DNA of 7,060 bases from Candidatus Parcubacteria bacterium (GCA_019658985.1 JAIFWS010000040.1:1-7060), one strand, 5' to 3'. Shown: positions 1 through 4,609, numbered from the stretch's first letter. Notes: generated from the sequence alone by a model not told the origin. Numbers and translations: made by a program.

Positions 1-76
1 GGATTTTGCTGGACAAAATAGCCGCAATTCCCAATGTTGAAACTAAAAAAATAATAAAAGCAATGAGTTGGACCAT
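1..76 (-). CDS. Small membrane protein, N-terminal fragment (runs off left edge)
   Basis: An open frame starts with ATG at 76-74, only 9 bases after the tsf stop, and stays open for 25 codons to the window edge. The visible residues (MVQLIAFIIFLVSTLGIAAI, then LSSKI) form one strongly hydrophobic N-terminal helix, so a membrane anchor or signal anchor is likely. The tight spacing suggests it is the next gene of the rpmE-rpsB-tsf transcript. No Shine-Dalgarno is visible, as with the other core genes here. Small membrane proteins with this kind of start are common hypotheticals in Patescibacteria, but the family and function cannot be named from 25 residues. Confidence 0.6.
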   Translation of the reverse strand, partial: MVQLIAFIIFLVSTLGIAAILSSKI

Positions 77-85
77 ATATTGCAG

Positions 86-670
86 TTAAATTTCGTATCG
101 CGCGAATTTCTTGATTTCAATGTTCTCCCCGACTTTGGAAACCACGTTTTCAATCAAGTCTTTGACGGTTTTACTATCATCTTTAATCCAAGGCTGGGCA
201 AGCAGTGAAATTGATTCTTTATATTTTTTCACCTTGCCTTCTAATATCTGATTTACCAAGTTTTCCGGCTTTCCAGAATTGGCGATTTCAGCTTTATAAA
301 TTTTTATTTCACCGTCTAAAAATTCTTCAGGAATCTGTTCTTCTGAAACAAACAATGGCTTTGAAGCCGCAATCTGCAAGCAAATCTGATGGGCTAGATC
401 CTTGAATTCAGGCGAACCGGCGACGAAGTCCGTTTCACATCGGATATCCAGCAATACTCCGGTTTTGGCGTTCGGATGAATGTAAAAATCAACGATTCCC
501 TGGGTGGCCGATTTAGCGGATTTTTTATCCACGATTTTCTTGCCCCAGATCCTCAAAAGCTCTTTTGCTTTTGCGATATCGCCATTGGATTGGTCCAAGG
601 CTTTCTTGATTTCTACAGGAGAAACTCCGGTTTCGTCCCTTAATTGTTTGATTTGATCAATCGTTACCAT
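86..670 (-). CDS. tsf: Translation elongation factor Ts (EF-Ts)
   Basis: EF-Ts is the guanine-nucleotide exchange factor that recycles EF-Tu from the GDP to the GTP form in the cytoplasm. The N-terminal UBA-like domain (residues about 1-40) has the family pattern IKQLRDETGVSPVEIKKAL. The core carries the EF-Tu-contacting TDFV motif (T80-V83, within CETDFVA), and the C-terminal part has the usual SLLAQPWIKD pattern near 155-165. At 194 residues it is much shorter than the roughly 280-residue enterobacterial form and close to the short single-core type of Thermus and many Patescibacteria, so it looks complete. It ends in TAA. ATG 670 is the only sensible start; upstream there is only a weak AGAAG-like purine run. 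A 7-base repeat at the start codon may pair with an upstream segment (see 664-710). Unusually, it is separated from rpsB by a gene and a structured element. Confidence 0.97.
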   Translation of the reverse strand: MVTIDQIKQLRDETGVSPVEIKKALDQSNGDIAKAKELLRIWGKKIVDKKSAKSATQGIVDFYIHPNAKTGVLLDIRCETDFVAGSPEFKDLAHQICLQIAASKPLFVSEEQIPEEFLDGEIKIYKAEIANSGKPENLVNQILEGKVKKYKESISLLAQPWIKDDSKTVKDLIENVVSKVGENIEIKKFARYEI

Positions 671-710
671 TATTCTTCTATTCTTATTGTTATGGTAATC
701 ATGTTACCAT
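664..710 (-). promoter_or_regulatory. tsf leader with mutually exclusive 7-bp pairings at the start codon
   Basis: Reading the minus strand, ATGGTAA occurs at 710-704 and again at the tsf start codon (670-664), and its complement TTACCAT lies between them at 698-692. TTACCAT can therefore pair either with the upstream copy (7 bp, 5-nt loop) or with the start codon itself (7 bp, 21-nt loop). This is seen directly. A role in translation control is inference. A weak promoter, TTGAGG (729-724), 17 bases, TAACAT (706-701), could also start transcription near 694; that transcript would lack the upstream copy. Confidence 0.4.
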
Positions 711-717
711 TTTTTTG

Positions 718-764
718 AGAGCCCCTCAACTAAGCTCTAGTACACCTGCCCGTATGGGAGGGCA
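718..764. other. Two short hairpins beside the large structured element
   Basis: Two inverted repeats lie between the large element and the tsf leader. TGCCC (747-751) pairs with GGGCA (760-764) around an 8-nt loop. AGAGC (718-722) pairs with GCTCT (734-738) around an 11-nt loop. Neither is followed by a T-run in the sense of its own strand: the T-run at 710-716 lies 5' of the second hairpin on the plus strand, so neither is a convincing terminator. They may be accessory helices of the 776-1045 structure. Confidence 0.4.
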
Positions 765-775
765 ATCGGCGTTGT

Positions 776-806
776 GCGCCTCACCCATGTAATTTTGAAC
801 CGGTAG
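776..806 (+). repeat. Left arm of perfect 31-bp inverted repeat
   Basis: This segment begins GCGCCTCACCCATG and ends GAACCGGTAG. It is the exact reverse complement of 1015-1045. The bases just outside (771-775 and 1046-1050) do not form a convincing target-site duplication. Confidence 0.9.
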
Positions 807-1014
807 AAAGCCGAAATTAGGTCAGATTCGATGCGCGACGACGAAGGGTGGTCTCTGCACTACCTTGAGGAGGAGCAAAGAAGAAGATGGCCTAATTTCG
901 GCTTTCCCGAAGGGCGACATAACAATAGCCTGCCTTCGTTGTTGCTTTGCCGCTTGCGTACCACAGAGGGTACACAAGCGACTCGCGCCTAGAATCCAGG
1001 CTATTGTTATGCCG

Positions 1015-1045
1015 CTACCGGTTCAAAATTACATGGGTGAGGCGC
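1015..1045 (-). repeat. Right arm of perfect 31-bp inverted repeat; contains the end of the upstream gene
   Basis: Exact reverse complement of 776-806. It includes the stop codon (1031-1029) and the last four sense codons (A, S, P, M) of the secreted-protein gene, so the arm supplies that protein's C-terminus. This suggests the element landed at, or overwrote, the 3' end of the gene. Confidence 0.9.
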
Positions 1046-1877
1046 TAGTTAAAACAACGTTAAAGTAATCACTGAAGCTTGGCGATGAAGGGTTATTAGG
1101 ATCGTAAAATTTCAACCGGTACTGCCCCGCTGGCATCAGGCCTCCCGAAAGCACATTACCGACAATCCAGTTATAAGTTCCATTCCCTGAAGGCAAATTT
1201 TGCAATAAGGCGATATGATACTGCTGTCCATTAAATCCGATAGCATCGATAGCTAAGTTAGAAATCCCGTTGGAGTTCCAGGCAATAAAATGGCTTGAAC
1301 CTTGTGCCCAAACCTCGCCTGCGCCCGGGGCATTCACGACAAACGATCCGTATGGCACCGGGTATGGATATGGCTGTGGTTGAGGATACGGATAGGGATA
1401 AGGATATGGCTGGACGATGCCGCAGCCATACAAAGAATTTAATTTCGCGCGGGTTAACGGGCCCACATAACCGGTTTGCAAAATGCCGTATCGTGCCTGA
1501 AGCCTGACTACTGCCGCGGCAACCGTTTCATCATACCGGGGAGTAACATAGGTATTCGGATTATAGAGATTTTCTTTGTAGAGCACGTTAACAAGTGCGC
1601 CAAAATCCGGACCTTGTGAACCGATGCCAAAATCCGTATTAAACGCATAACACCAGCCTTGTGACTGGCCTTGCTGTCCCTGCAGCTGTGCTAATTGCAT
1701 TTGAAGCTGAGCCAGCAATGTCATTAAACAGGAGAACCTGTCATTGTAAGCAGGGATGGCCATACAGTCGCTCAGAGTTTGCGGATAAAAAGCTTTTACA
1801 GCCGGGCTTCCCGTGAAAAACAAAAGGCCGGAGACAGCCAAAAATACCGAACTGATAATGATTTTTTTATAAAACAT
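1029..1877 (-). CDS. Secreted protein with peptidoglycan-binding-like and Ig-like domains
   Basis: The protein has 282 residues. A signal peptide covers residues 1 to about 29 (lysines at 4-5, hydrophobic core IIISSVFLAVSGLLFF, cleavage probably after AVKA). A Q-rich helix follows at 52-72 (repeated AQLQ). Residues about 83-151 resemble a PG_binding_1 domain, with the hallmark VVRLQARYG and GYVGPLTRAKLNSLYG segments. A Pro-Tyr linker (157-176) leads to a C-terminal Ig-like domain (about 179-275) with GEVWAQGSSHFIAWNS, NGTYNWIVG and AGQYRLKF patterns, similar to the Ser-Thr-rich/Kre9-like domain of bacterial surface proteins. It probably acts on the cell surface, attached to peptidoglycan; no catalytic residues are seen. 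The start ATG is 2 bases past the rpsB stop, so it is probably translationally coupled to rpsB. No Shine-Dalgarno is visible. Its last codons lie inside the 31-bp inverted repeat. Confidence 0.85.
   Translation of the reverse strand: MFYKKIIISSVFLAVSGLLFFTGSPAVKAFYPQTLSDCMAIPAYNDRFSCLMTLLAQLQMQLAQLQGQQGQSQGWCYAFNTDFGIGSQGPDFGALVNVLYKENLYNPNTYVTPRYDETVAAAVVRLQARYGILQTGYVGPLTRAKLNSLYGCGIVQPYPYPYPYPQPQPYPYPVPYGSFVVNAPGAGEVWAQGSSHFIAWNSNGISNLAIDAIGFNGQQYHIALLQNLPSGNGTYNWIVGNVLSGGLMPAGQYRLKFYDPNNPSSPSFSDYFNVVLTSASPM
1350..1409 (-). repeat. Pro-Tyr dipeptide repeat encoding an interdomain linker
   Basis: Sixty bases encode residues 157-176 of the secreted protein, almost entirely alternating Pro and Tyr with a few Gln and one Val. 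On the plus strand this reads as variants of GGATAT, GGATAC and GGATAG hexamers. It separates the PG-binding-like and Ig-like domains and could change length by slippage. Confidence 0.75.
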
Positions 1878-1879
1878 AA

Positions 1880-2572
1880 TTACTTGGCGTTTCCAATTGC
1901 TTCGGTAACTTTGTCGAGGATATATCTAATAGAAGAAATAGCGTCGTCGTTGGCAGGGATCGGATAATCTGCGTAGGCAGGGTCGATATTAGTATCCACC
2001 ACTCCCACAATCTTAATCCCCTTCTTGCGGGCTTCTTTTGCCGCAGTAATATCTTTCTTGACGTCCAAGAGCAAGACAACATCCGGTAATTTAGAGAGGT
2101 GTTTTACGCCTTCGAATTTTTTGCGCAAAATTTCTAGTTCTTTATCAAACATGGAACGTTCTTTCTTGGTGTACTTCTCTAATTCTCCGGTTGCTTTCTT
2201 GTTTTCCAGCTCTTTGTAGTATTGGACCCTTTTTACGATGGTTTCAAAATTGGTGAACATTCCCCCGAGCCAGCGTTCAACAACGTATGGCATCCTGGAA
2301 ACTTCGGCGGCCTGTTTTACCAAATCTTTCATTTGGATTTTAGTTCCTACAAACAACACTGTCTTTCCTTCGCCAACCGCTTTTGAAACGAATTCCAAAG
2401 CTTTCTGCAATTCCTTGCTGGATTTTTCCAAATCAATAATGTGGACATTATTTTTAATGCCTGAAACATACGGCTTCATTTTAGGATGGAGCCTGGAAAC
2501 GCGATGCCCAAAATGCAGCCCTGCGGTTTGCATTTCTTCAGTATTGAGAATTGGGGATTTGGTATCTGCCAT
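1880..2572 (-). CDS. rpsB: 30S ribosomal protein S2
   Basis: S2 binds the head-body junction of the 30S subunit, is added late in assembly and helps recruit S1 where S1 exists. The 230 residues match the family end to end. The N-terminus has AGLHFGHRVSRLHPKMKPY followed by NNVHIIDLEKS. The middle has FVGTK, then PYVVERWLGGMFTNFETI, a strong S2 signature. The Lys/Glu-rich coiled-coil insertion lies near 118-150. The C-terminal part has LPDVVLLLDV, IVGVVDTNIDP and YPIPANDDA. It starts 9 bases after the rpmE stop and ends 2 bases before the next gene, so it is inside an operon. There is no Shine-Dalgarno before ATG 2572, and it ends in TAA. No truncation is seen. Confidence 0.98.
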   Translation of the reverse strand: MADTKSPILNTEEMQTAGLHFGHRVSRLHPKMKPYVSGIKNNVHIIDLEKSSKELQKALEFVSKAVGEGKTVLFVGTKIQMKDLVKQAAEVSRMPYVVERWLGGMFTNFETIVKRVQYYKELENKKATGELEKYTKKERSMFDKELEILRKKFEGVKHLSKLPDVVLLLDVKKDITAAKEARKKGIKIVGVVDTNIDPAYADYPIPANDDAISSIRYILDKVTEAIGNAK

Positions 2573-2581
2573 GGATATGTA

Positions 2582-2836
2582 TTAGATTGTTTTCTCTTCT
2601 TTCTTTGCCCGGACTTTTTTCACTTTCGGAGGCTGCTTTTTTGCCAGCTTGTCCTTGAACTTCTGTACGCGGCCTAACGTATCCAATACTTTTTCAGTAC
2701 CGGTATAAAATGGATGGCATTGCGCGCAGATTTCAGTTTCAATGAATTCCTTGGTAGAACCGACGGTAAACGAATTACCGCACGCGCATTTGACGCCTGC
2801 TTTTGGAAAATAAGTTGGATGTAAATCTGTCTTCAT
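2582..2836 (-). CDS. rpmE: 50S ribosomal protein L31, zinc-binding type
   Basis: L31 bridges the large and small subunits in the 70S ribosome. The start is placed at ATG 2836, giving MKTDLHPTYFP, the family's usual opening; the frame is open nine codons further up but lacks similarity there. The 84 residues contain four zinc-ligand-type cysteines (C17, C19, C37, C40) in KCACGNSF and EICAQCHPFYTG, so this is the C+ form. A Lys-rich tail (about 66-83, alternating Lys with Ala, Val and Pro) extends beyond the typical family end and probably contacts rRNA. It is the first gene after the promoter at 2850-2878, with a predicted leader of only about 7 bases and no Shine-Dalgarno. rpsB follows 9 bases downstream. 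Confidence 0.96.
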   Translation of the reverse strand: MKTDLHPTYFPKAGVKCACGNSFTVGSTKEFIETEICAQCHPFYTGTEKVLDTLGRVQKFKDKLAKKQPPKVKKVRAKKEEKTI

Positions 2837-2849
2837 ATATATGGTCTGT

Positions 2850-2878
2850 ATATTATCAAACATTTAGCCTAGGGTCAA
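2850..2878 (-). promoter_or_regulatory. Promoter of the rpmE-rpsB-tsf operon
   Basis: On the minus strand TTGACC (2878-2873) is followed by a 17-base spacer and TAATAT (2855-2850). Both hexamers are close to the sigma-70 consensus and the spacing is optimal. A start about 7 bases downstream, near 2843, would leave only about 7 bases of leader before the rpmE ATG at 2836. Confidence 0.65.
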
Positions 2879-2900
2879 GAGGCACGACTTGAGCCTATTT

Positions 2901-2936
2901 AAAAGGTCCCCGCGGCCGCCTGGCGGCCGCAGGGAC
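2901..2936 (-). terminator. Terminator of the 61-aa gene
   Basis: The stem consists of GTCCC (2906-2910) with GGGAC (2932-2936), a C/A mismatch, and GCGGCCG (2912-2918) with CGGCCGC (2924-2930), closing a CCTGG loop. On the minus strand it runs into CCTTTTAAAT, giving a short U-tract at 2904-2901. It lies just past the 61-aa gene's stop and upstream of the rpmE promoter. Confidence 0.75.
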
Positions 2937-2942
2937 ATACCT

Positions 2943-3128
2943 TCAAGCAGCGACACAGGCGATGGCTTTTAGCAGCCTCAAGGTGCTTGAGGAGTATGGA
3001 TATTTCCCCTCCTTAAAGCGCCTCAAGAACTCCGTGGCGGCGATCTGTTCGGTTTGCGCCGGAAACTCGTCGATCTTTACCAGCCTTTTGGAGTTGGGGC
3101 TGATCGTCATCACCCAATAACTACTCAT
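2943..3128 (-). CDS. Small protein of unknown function, 61 aa
   Basis: I do not recognise the family. The frame gives 61 residues beginning MSSYWVMTIS, with a basic, probably helical middle (ATEFLRRFKEGKYPY) and a C-terminal segment TLRLLKAIACVAA. The start is set by a strong Shine-Dalgarno, GGGAGGA at 3139-3133, with 4 bases before ATG 3128; the open frame extends nine codons upstream but would pass through this site. It ends in TGA and is followed at once by a GC-rich terminator, so it appears monocistronic. It is transcribed away from prfA. It shares GC-rich codons, a Shine-Dalgarno, a TGA stop and its own terminator with the 77-aa and 75-aa genes. No signal peptide or clear membrane segment is seen. 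Confidence 0.7.
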   Translation of the reverse strand: MSSYWVMTISPNSKRLVKIDEFPAQTEQIAATEFLRRFKEGKYPYSSSTLRLLKAIACVAA

Positions 3129-3138
3129 GAAATCCTCC

Positions 3139-3179
3139 CGGAGTACTATGTTCAAGGACGTGGATTTATGCTATATTAT
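3139..3179. promoter_or_regulatory. Divergent promoter region between prfA and the 61-aa gene
   Basis: On the plus strand TGCTATATT (3169-3177) is an extended -10 element. A start about 7 bases further on would fall on the A of the prfA ATG at 3184, giving a leaderless mRNA. TTCAAG (3151-3156) is a weak -35, with a 15-base spacer to this -10. The near-symmetrical core also reads TAATAT on the minus strand (3178-3173), which could serve the 61-aa gene with a leader of about 38 bases. I see no good minus-strand -35. Confidence 0.4.
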
Positions 3180-3183
3180 TCTC

Positions 3184-3972
3184 ATGGAAAATCAAGAAAA
3201 GCCCTTCGATTCAGCTCAGGGTAAACAGTCAGTTATTATGGAACTTCGGGCGGGAACTGGCGGCGACGAAGCCGGGCTTTTTGTGCGCGATTTATACCGG
3301 ATGTATTCCAAATACGCCACCGCCCAGGGTTGGGGGCAAAAAGTATTGGATTCCAACCAATCCGATATCGGCGGGTATAAAGAAATCATTTTCGAATTCA
3401 CCGGACCGGGCGCATACGACCAGATGCAGTACGAAAGCGGAGTGCATCGAGTGCAACGAATCCCGAAAACGGAAAAGCAGGGGCGCGTCCACACTTCCAC
3501 CATCTCCATTGCCATTCTAGAAAAACCGACAAAAATGGATATCACTATCAATCCTGGCGATTTAAGGATTGATACGTACCGCTCTTCCGGCGCAGGCGGA
3601 CAGCACGTCAACAAAACCGAATCGGCCATCCGTATCACCCACAAACCCTCAGGCCTAGTGGTAACATCACAAACCGAACGATCACAATTACAAAACAAAG
3701 AGAATGCCATGGCTCTTTTGTCTGCCAGATTAAAATTAGCACAGGAAGAAGCTGATATGTCAAAACTCACCCAGGCTCGGCGAGAACAAATCGGCTGGGC
3801 CAAACGGTCAGAGAAAACCAGGACCTACAATTATCCCCAAAACCGCATCACCGACCACCGGATCGGAAAATCATGGCATAATCTAGAAAATATTGTCGAG
3901 GGAGACCTGGCACCAGTTATGAAAGCGTTTAAAAGTTGGAAAGCAGAACAAAATAAAGGAGAAAACAAATAA
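3184..3972 (+). CDS. prfA: Peptide chain release factor 1 lacking the N-terminal domain
   Basis: RF1 reads UAA and UAG stop codons and triggers peptide release. From ATG 3184 the product has 262 residues, against about 360 for Escherichia coli RF1. The core is intact: LRAGTGGDEA (21-30), the stop-codon-recognition tripeptide in RF1 form (P94-K95-T96, the PxT of RF1 rather than the SPF of RF2), the catalytic GGQ loop (SSGAGGQHVNKTESA, Q140), and the RTYNYPQNRITDHRI C-terminal signature. About 95-100 residues, corresponding to domain 1 that faces the L11 stalk, are absent. The sequence upstream encodes a gene on the other strand and no lost domain. Residues 7-14 come from a 20-base interspersed-type repeat (3202-3221), so M19 (3238) could also be the start. 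There is no Shine-Dalgarno. It ends in TAA with a terminator that begins at the stop codon. Confidence 0.93.
   Translation: MENQEKPFDSAQGKQSVIMELRAGTGGDEAGLFVRDLYRMYSKYATAQGWGQKVLDSNQSDIGGYKEIIFEFTGPGAYDQMQYESGVHRVQRIPKTEKQGRVHTSTISIAILEKPTKMDITINPGDLRIDTYRSSGAGGQHVNKTESAIRITHKPSGLVVTSQTERSQLQNKENAMALLSARLKLAQEEADMSKLTQARREQIGWAKRSEKTRTYNYPQNRITDHRIGKSWHNLENIVEGDLAPVMKAFKSWKAEQNKGENK
3202..3221 (+). repeat. 20-bp interspersed-type repeat inside the prfA N-terminus
   Basis: CCCTTCGATTCAGCTCAGGG has 4-bp complementary ends (CCCT/AGGG) and closely resembles the CCCTTCGAC...GCTCAGGG repeat scattered through many environmental and Patescibacteria genomes. That resemblance is from memory. It encodes PFDSAQG in this frame. 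There is no second copy in the window. Confidence 0.55.
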
Positions 3973-3994
3973 TCCGCCCTCTGGCGGATTTTTT
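3972..3994 (+). terminator. prfA terminator
   Basis: ATCCGCC (3972-3978) pairs with GGCGGAT (3983-3989) around a CTCT loop and is followed by a T-run ending at 3994. The stem begins in the last base of the TAA stop codon. It faces the terminator of the 77-aa gene, 5 bases away. Confidence 0.92.
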
Positions 3995-3998
3995 ATGC

Positions 3999-4038
3999 AA
4001 AAAAAGTGCCCGGCGCTCGTAGTAGACGCGCGCCGGAC
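3999..4038 (-). terminator. Terminator of the 77-aa gene
   Basis: CCGGCGC (4010-4016) pairs with GCGCCGG (4030-4036) around a 13-base loop, with an outer G-C pair (4008/4038). On the minus strand it is followed by seven Ts (4005-3999). With the prfA terminator it forms a convergent pair that insulates the two transcripts. Confidence 0.88.
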
Positions 4039-4047
4039 AAAGAACCA

Positions 4048-4281
4048 TCACCGGGAGGGCAACCGACTGAGAGCTTTGTTAATGATCTTCCTCACTCTCT
4101 CAGAGGTGAAGCCGATTCGCTGGCCGATGGCCTCCAGCGACTCCCCGGCGAGTACCCGCAGGCGAAGAACCCTCTTCTGTCTTGACGACAACCCCGCGAT
4201 CCTTGCTTCAAATCCCGCCAAGGCCGGGCTAACCTGATCAACCAAGGCTTGCTCGGAGGCGGAAAAAACCGGTTTGCCCAT
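4048..4281 (-). CDS. Stand-alone sigma-70 region-4-like helix-turn-helix protein, 77 aa
   Basis: Residues about 31-74 match the C-terminal region 4 of sigma-70 factors: LSSRQKRVLRLRVLAGESLE, then AIGQRIGFTSERVRKI and NKALSRL, the pattern in which the second helix reads the -35 element. No region 2 or 3 precedes it, only a 30-residue helical segment, so it is probably a small DNA-binding regulator or polymerase-associated factor rather than a full sigma factor; this role is inference. ATG 4281 is chosen because AAAGGAG (4294-4288) sits 6 bases upstream; a GTG one codon earlier is also in frame. It ends in TGA. The gene has its own promoter (4313-4340) and terminator and is GC-rich, like the 75-aa and 61-aa genes. 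A LuxR/GerE-type helix-turn-helix is a less likely alternative. Confidence 0.8.
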   Translation of the reverse strand: MGKPVFSASEQALVDQVSPALAGFEARIAGLSSRQKRVLRLRVLAGESLEAIGQRIGFTSERVRKIINKALSRLPSR

Positions 4282-4312
4282 CACATTCTCCTTTCGGGCG
4301 ACAGCTATAAAA

Positions 4313-4340
4313 ACTATACTTCTTATTGGTTTTTTTGCAA
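4313..4340 (-). promoter_or_regulatory. Promoter of the 77-aa gene
   Basis: On the minus strand TTGCAA (4340-4335), 16 bases, TATAGT (4318-4313). The -35 lies just past the T-run of the 75-aa gene's terminator, so the 77-aa gene restarts transcription directly after that terminator. The predicted leader is about 25 bases and includes the Shine-Dalgarno. Confidence 0.5.
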
Positions 4341-4341
4341 G

Positions 4342-4373
4342 AAAAAAGCCGGCGGCGCAGTTGCGCCGCCGGC
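4342..4373 (-). terminator. Terminator of the 75-aa gene
   Basis: A perfect 12-base inverted repeat, GCCGGCGGCGCA (4348-4359) and its complement (4362-4373), with two bases between. On the minus strand it is followed by six Ts (4347-4342). This is a very strong intrinsic terminator, 8 bases after the TGA stop. Confidence 0.95.
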
Positions 4374-4381
4374 AAGATGTG

Positions 4382-4609
4382 TCACCAGCTCATACCCAGC
4401 GGGACCCGGGATCCGTCGGGCCGGCGCAAGTCAACCTCGCGGACCTGCTGATCCAAGTCCGCGAGGTACCTGGTCCAGGTAGCCCGGGCCGCGTCGTCGT
4501 CGACGGCGTGGATAGGGACCGTCAACGGGCTCCATTGCCCGTTCACATCGTACCCCCCGCCGGCGGCAAAGGGCCGGGCTTCCAGCGTCACCGTGTACTC
4601 TTGGTCCAT
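4382..4609 (-). CDS. Small protein of unknown function, 75 aa
   Basis: I do not recognise the family. The 75 residues start MDQEYTVTLEARPFAAGGGY and alternate beta-like (YTVTLEARPF, LTVPIHAV) and helical (DDDAARATWTRYLADLDQQV) stretches. The N-terminal part is acidic to neutral, and the tail is short (LRRPDGSRVPLGMSW). It looks like a small soluble alpha/beta protein. The gene is convincing because of its context: a near-perfect Shine-Dalgarno AAAGGAGGT (4625-4617) 7 bases before ATG 4609, a consensus-like promoter at 4651-4679, GC-rich codons and a 12-bp terminator after the TGA stop. Its promoter overlaps the end of the ROK gene. It has no signal peptide or membrane segment. The function is not known. 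Confidence 0.8.
   Translation of the reverse strand: MDQEYTVTLEARPFAAGGGYDVNGQWSPLTVPIHAVDDDAARATWTRYLADLDQQVREVDLRRPDGSRVPLGMSW

Larger units (their letters stand above)
776..1045. ncRNA. Large multi-branched structured element: candidate structured RNA or palindromic mobile element
   Basis: A perfect 31-bp outer stem (776-806 with 1015-1045) closes a multi-way junction. Arm A is a perfect 15-bp stem (807-821 with 891-905) stacked directly on the outer stem; it continues through a tandem GA/GA mismatch to a hairpin 845-852/859-866 with loop CTCTGC (853-858). Arm B is a perfect 15-bp stem (918-932 with 997-1011) leading to a hairpin 951-962/969-980 with loop ACAGAG (963-968). CCCGAAGGG (906-914) can form a mini-hairpin between the arms. 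The two 6-nt loops are complementary over 5 bases, or 6 with a G-U pair if read on the minus strand. In the minus sense the element would be transcribed within the rpmE-rpsB-tsf operon; the strand is undecided because G-U-compatible mismatches favour plus in arm A and minus in arm B. I recognise no RNase P, tmRNA, SRP, 6S or intron core. A non-coding palindromic transposable element is the main alternative. Confidence 0.6.

Noticed and set aside
692..716. Plus-strand intrinsic terminator (ATGGTAA hairpin followed by Ts)
   Set aside because: The stem is AT-rich and only 7 bp, and no plus-strand gene ends here. The repeat is better explained by its match to the tsf start codon.
718..1045. tmRNA, RNase P RNA, group I or group II intron
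   Set aside because: I looked for the tRNA-like ends and tag frame of tmRNA, the conserved core of RNase P, group I core pairings and a group II domain V; none is visible on either strand.
776..1045. Integron attC site or CRISPR array
   Set aside because: The arms are far longer than attC arms and the paired RYYYAAC/GTTRRRY boxes are absent; there are no regularly spaced direct repeats.
865..1068. Plus-strand open frame of 67 codons within the structured element
   Set aside because: It runs through the loops and both stems of the inverted-repeat element; its sequence is explained by the pairing, and it resembles no protein. A GAGGAG near 867 is probably incidental.
3127..3183. Longer prfA start at 3127
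   Set aside because: The extra 19 codons have no similarity to RF1, overlap the Shine-Dalgarno of the divergent 61-aa gene, and lie upstream of the predicted prfA -10 element.
3216..3803. Minus-strand open frame of 195 codons across prfA
   Set aside because: Antisense to an unmistakable RF1 with conserved GGQ and PxT motifs; the translation is not recognisable and no start signals are present.
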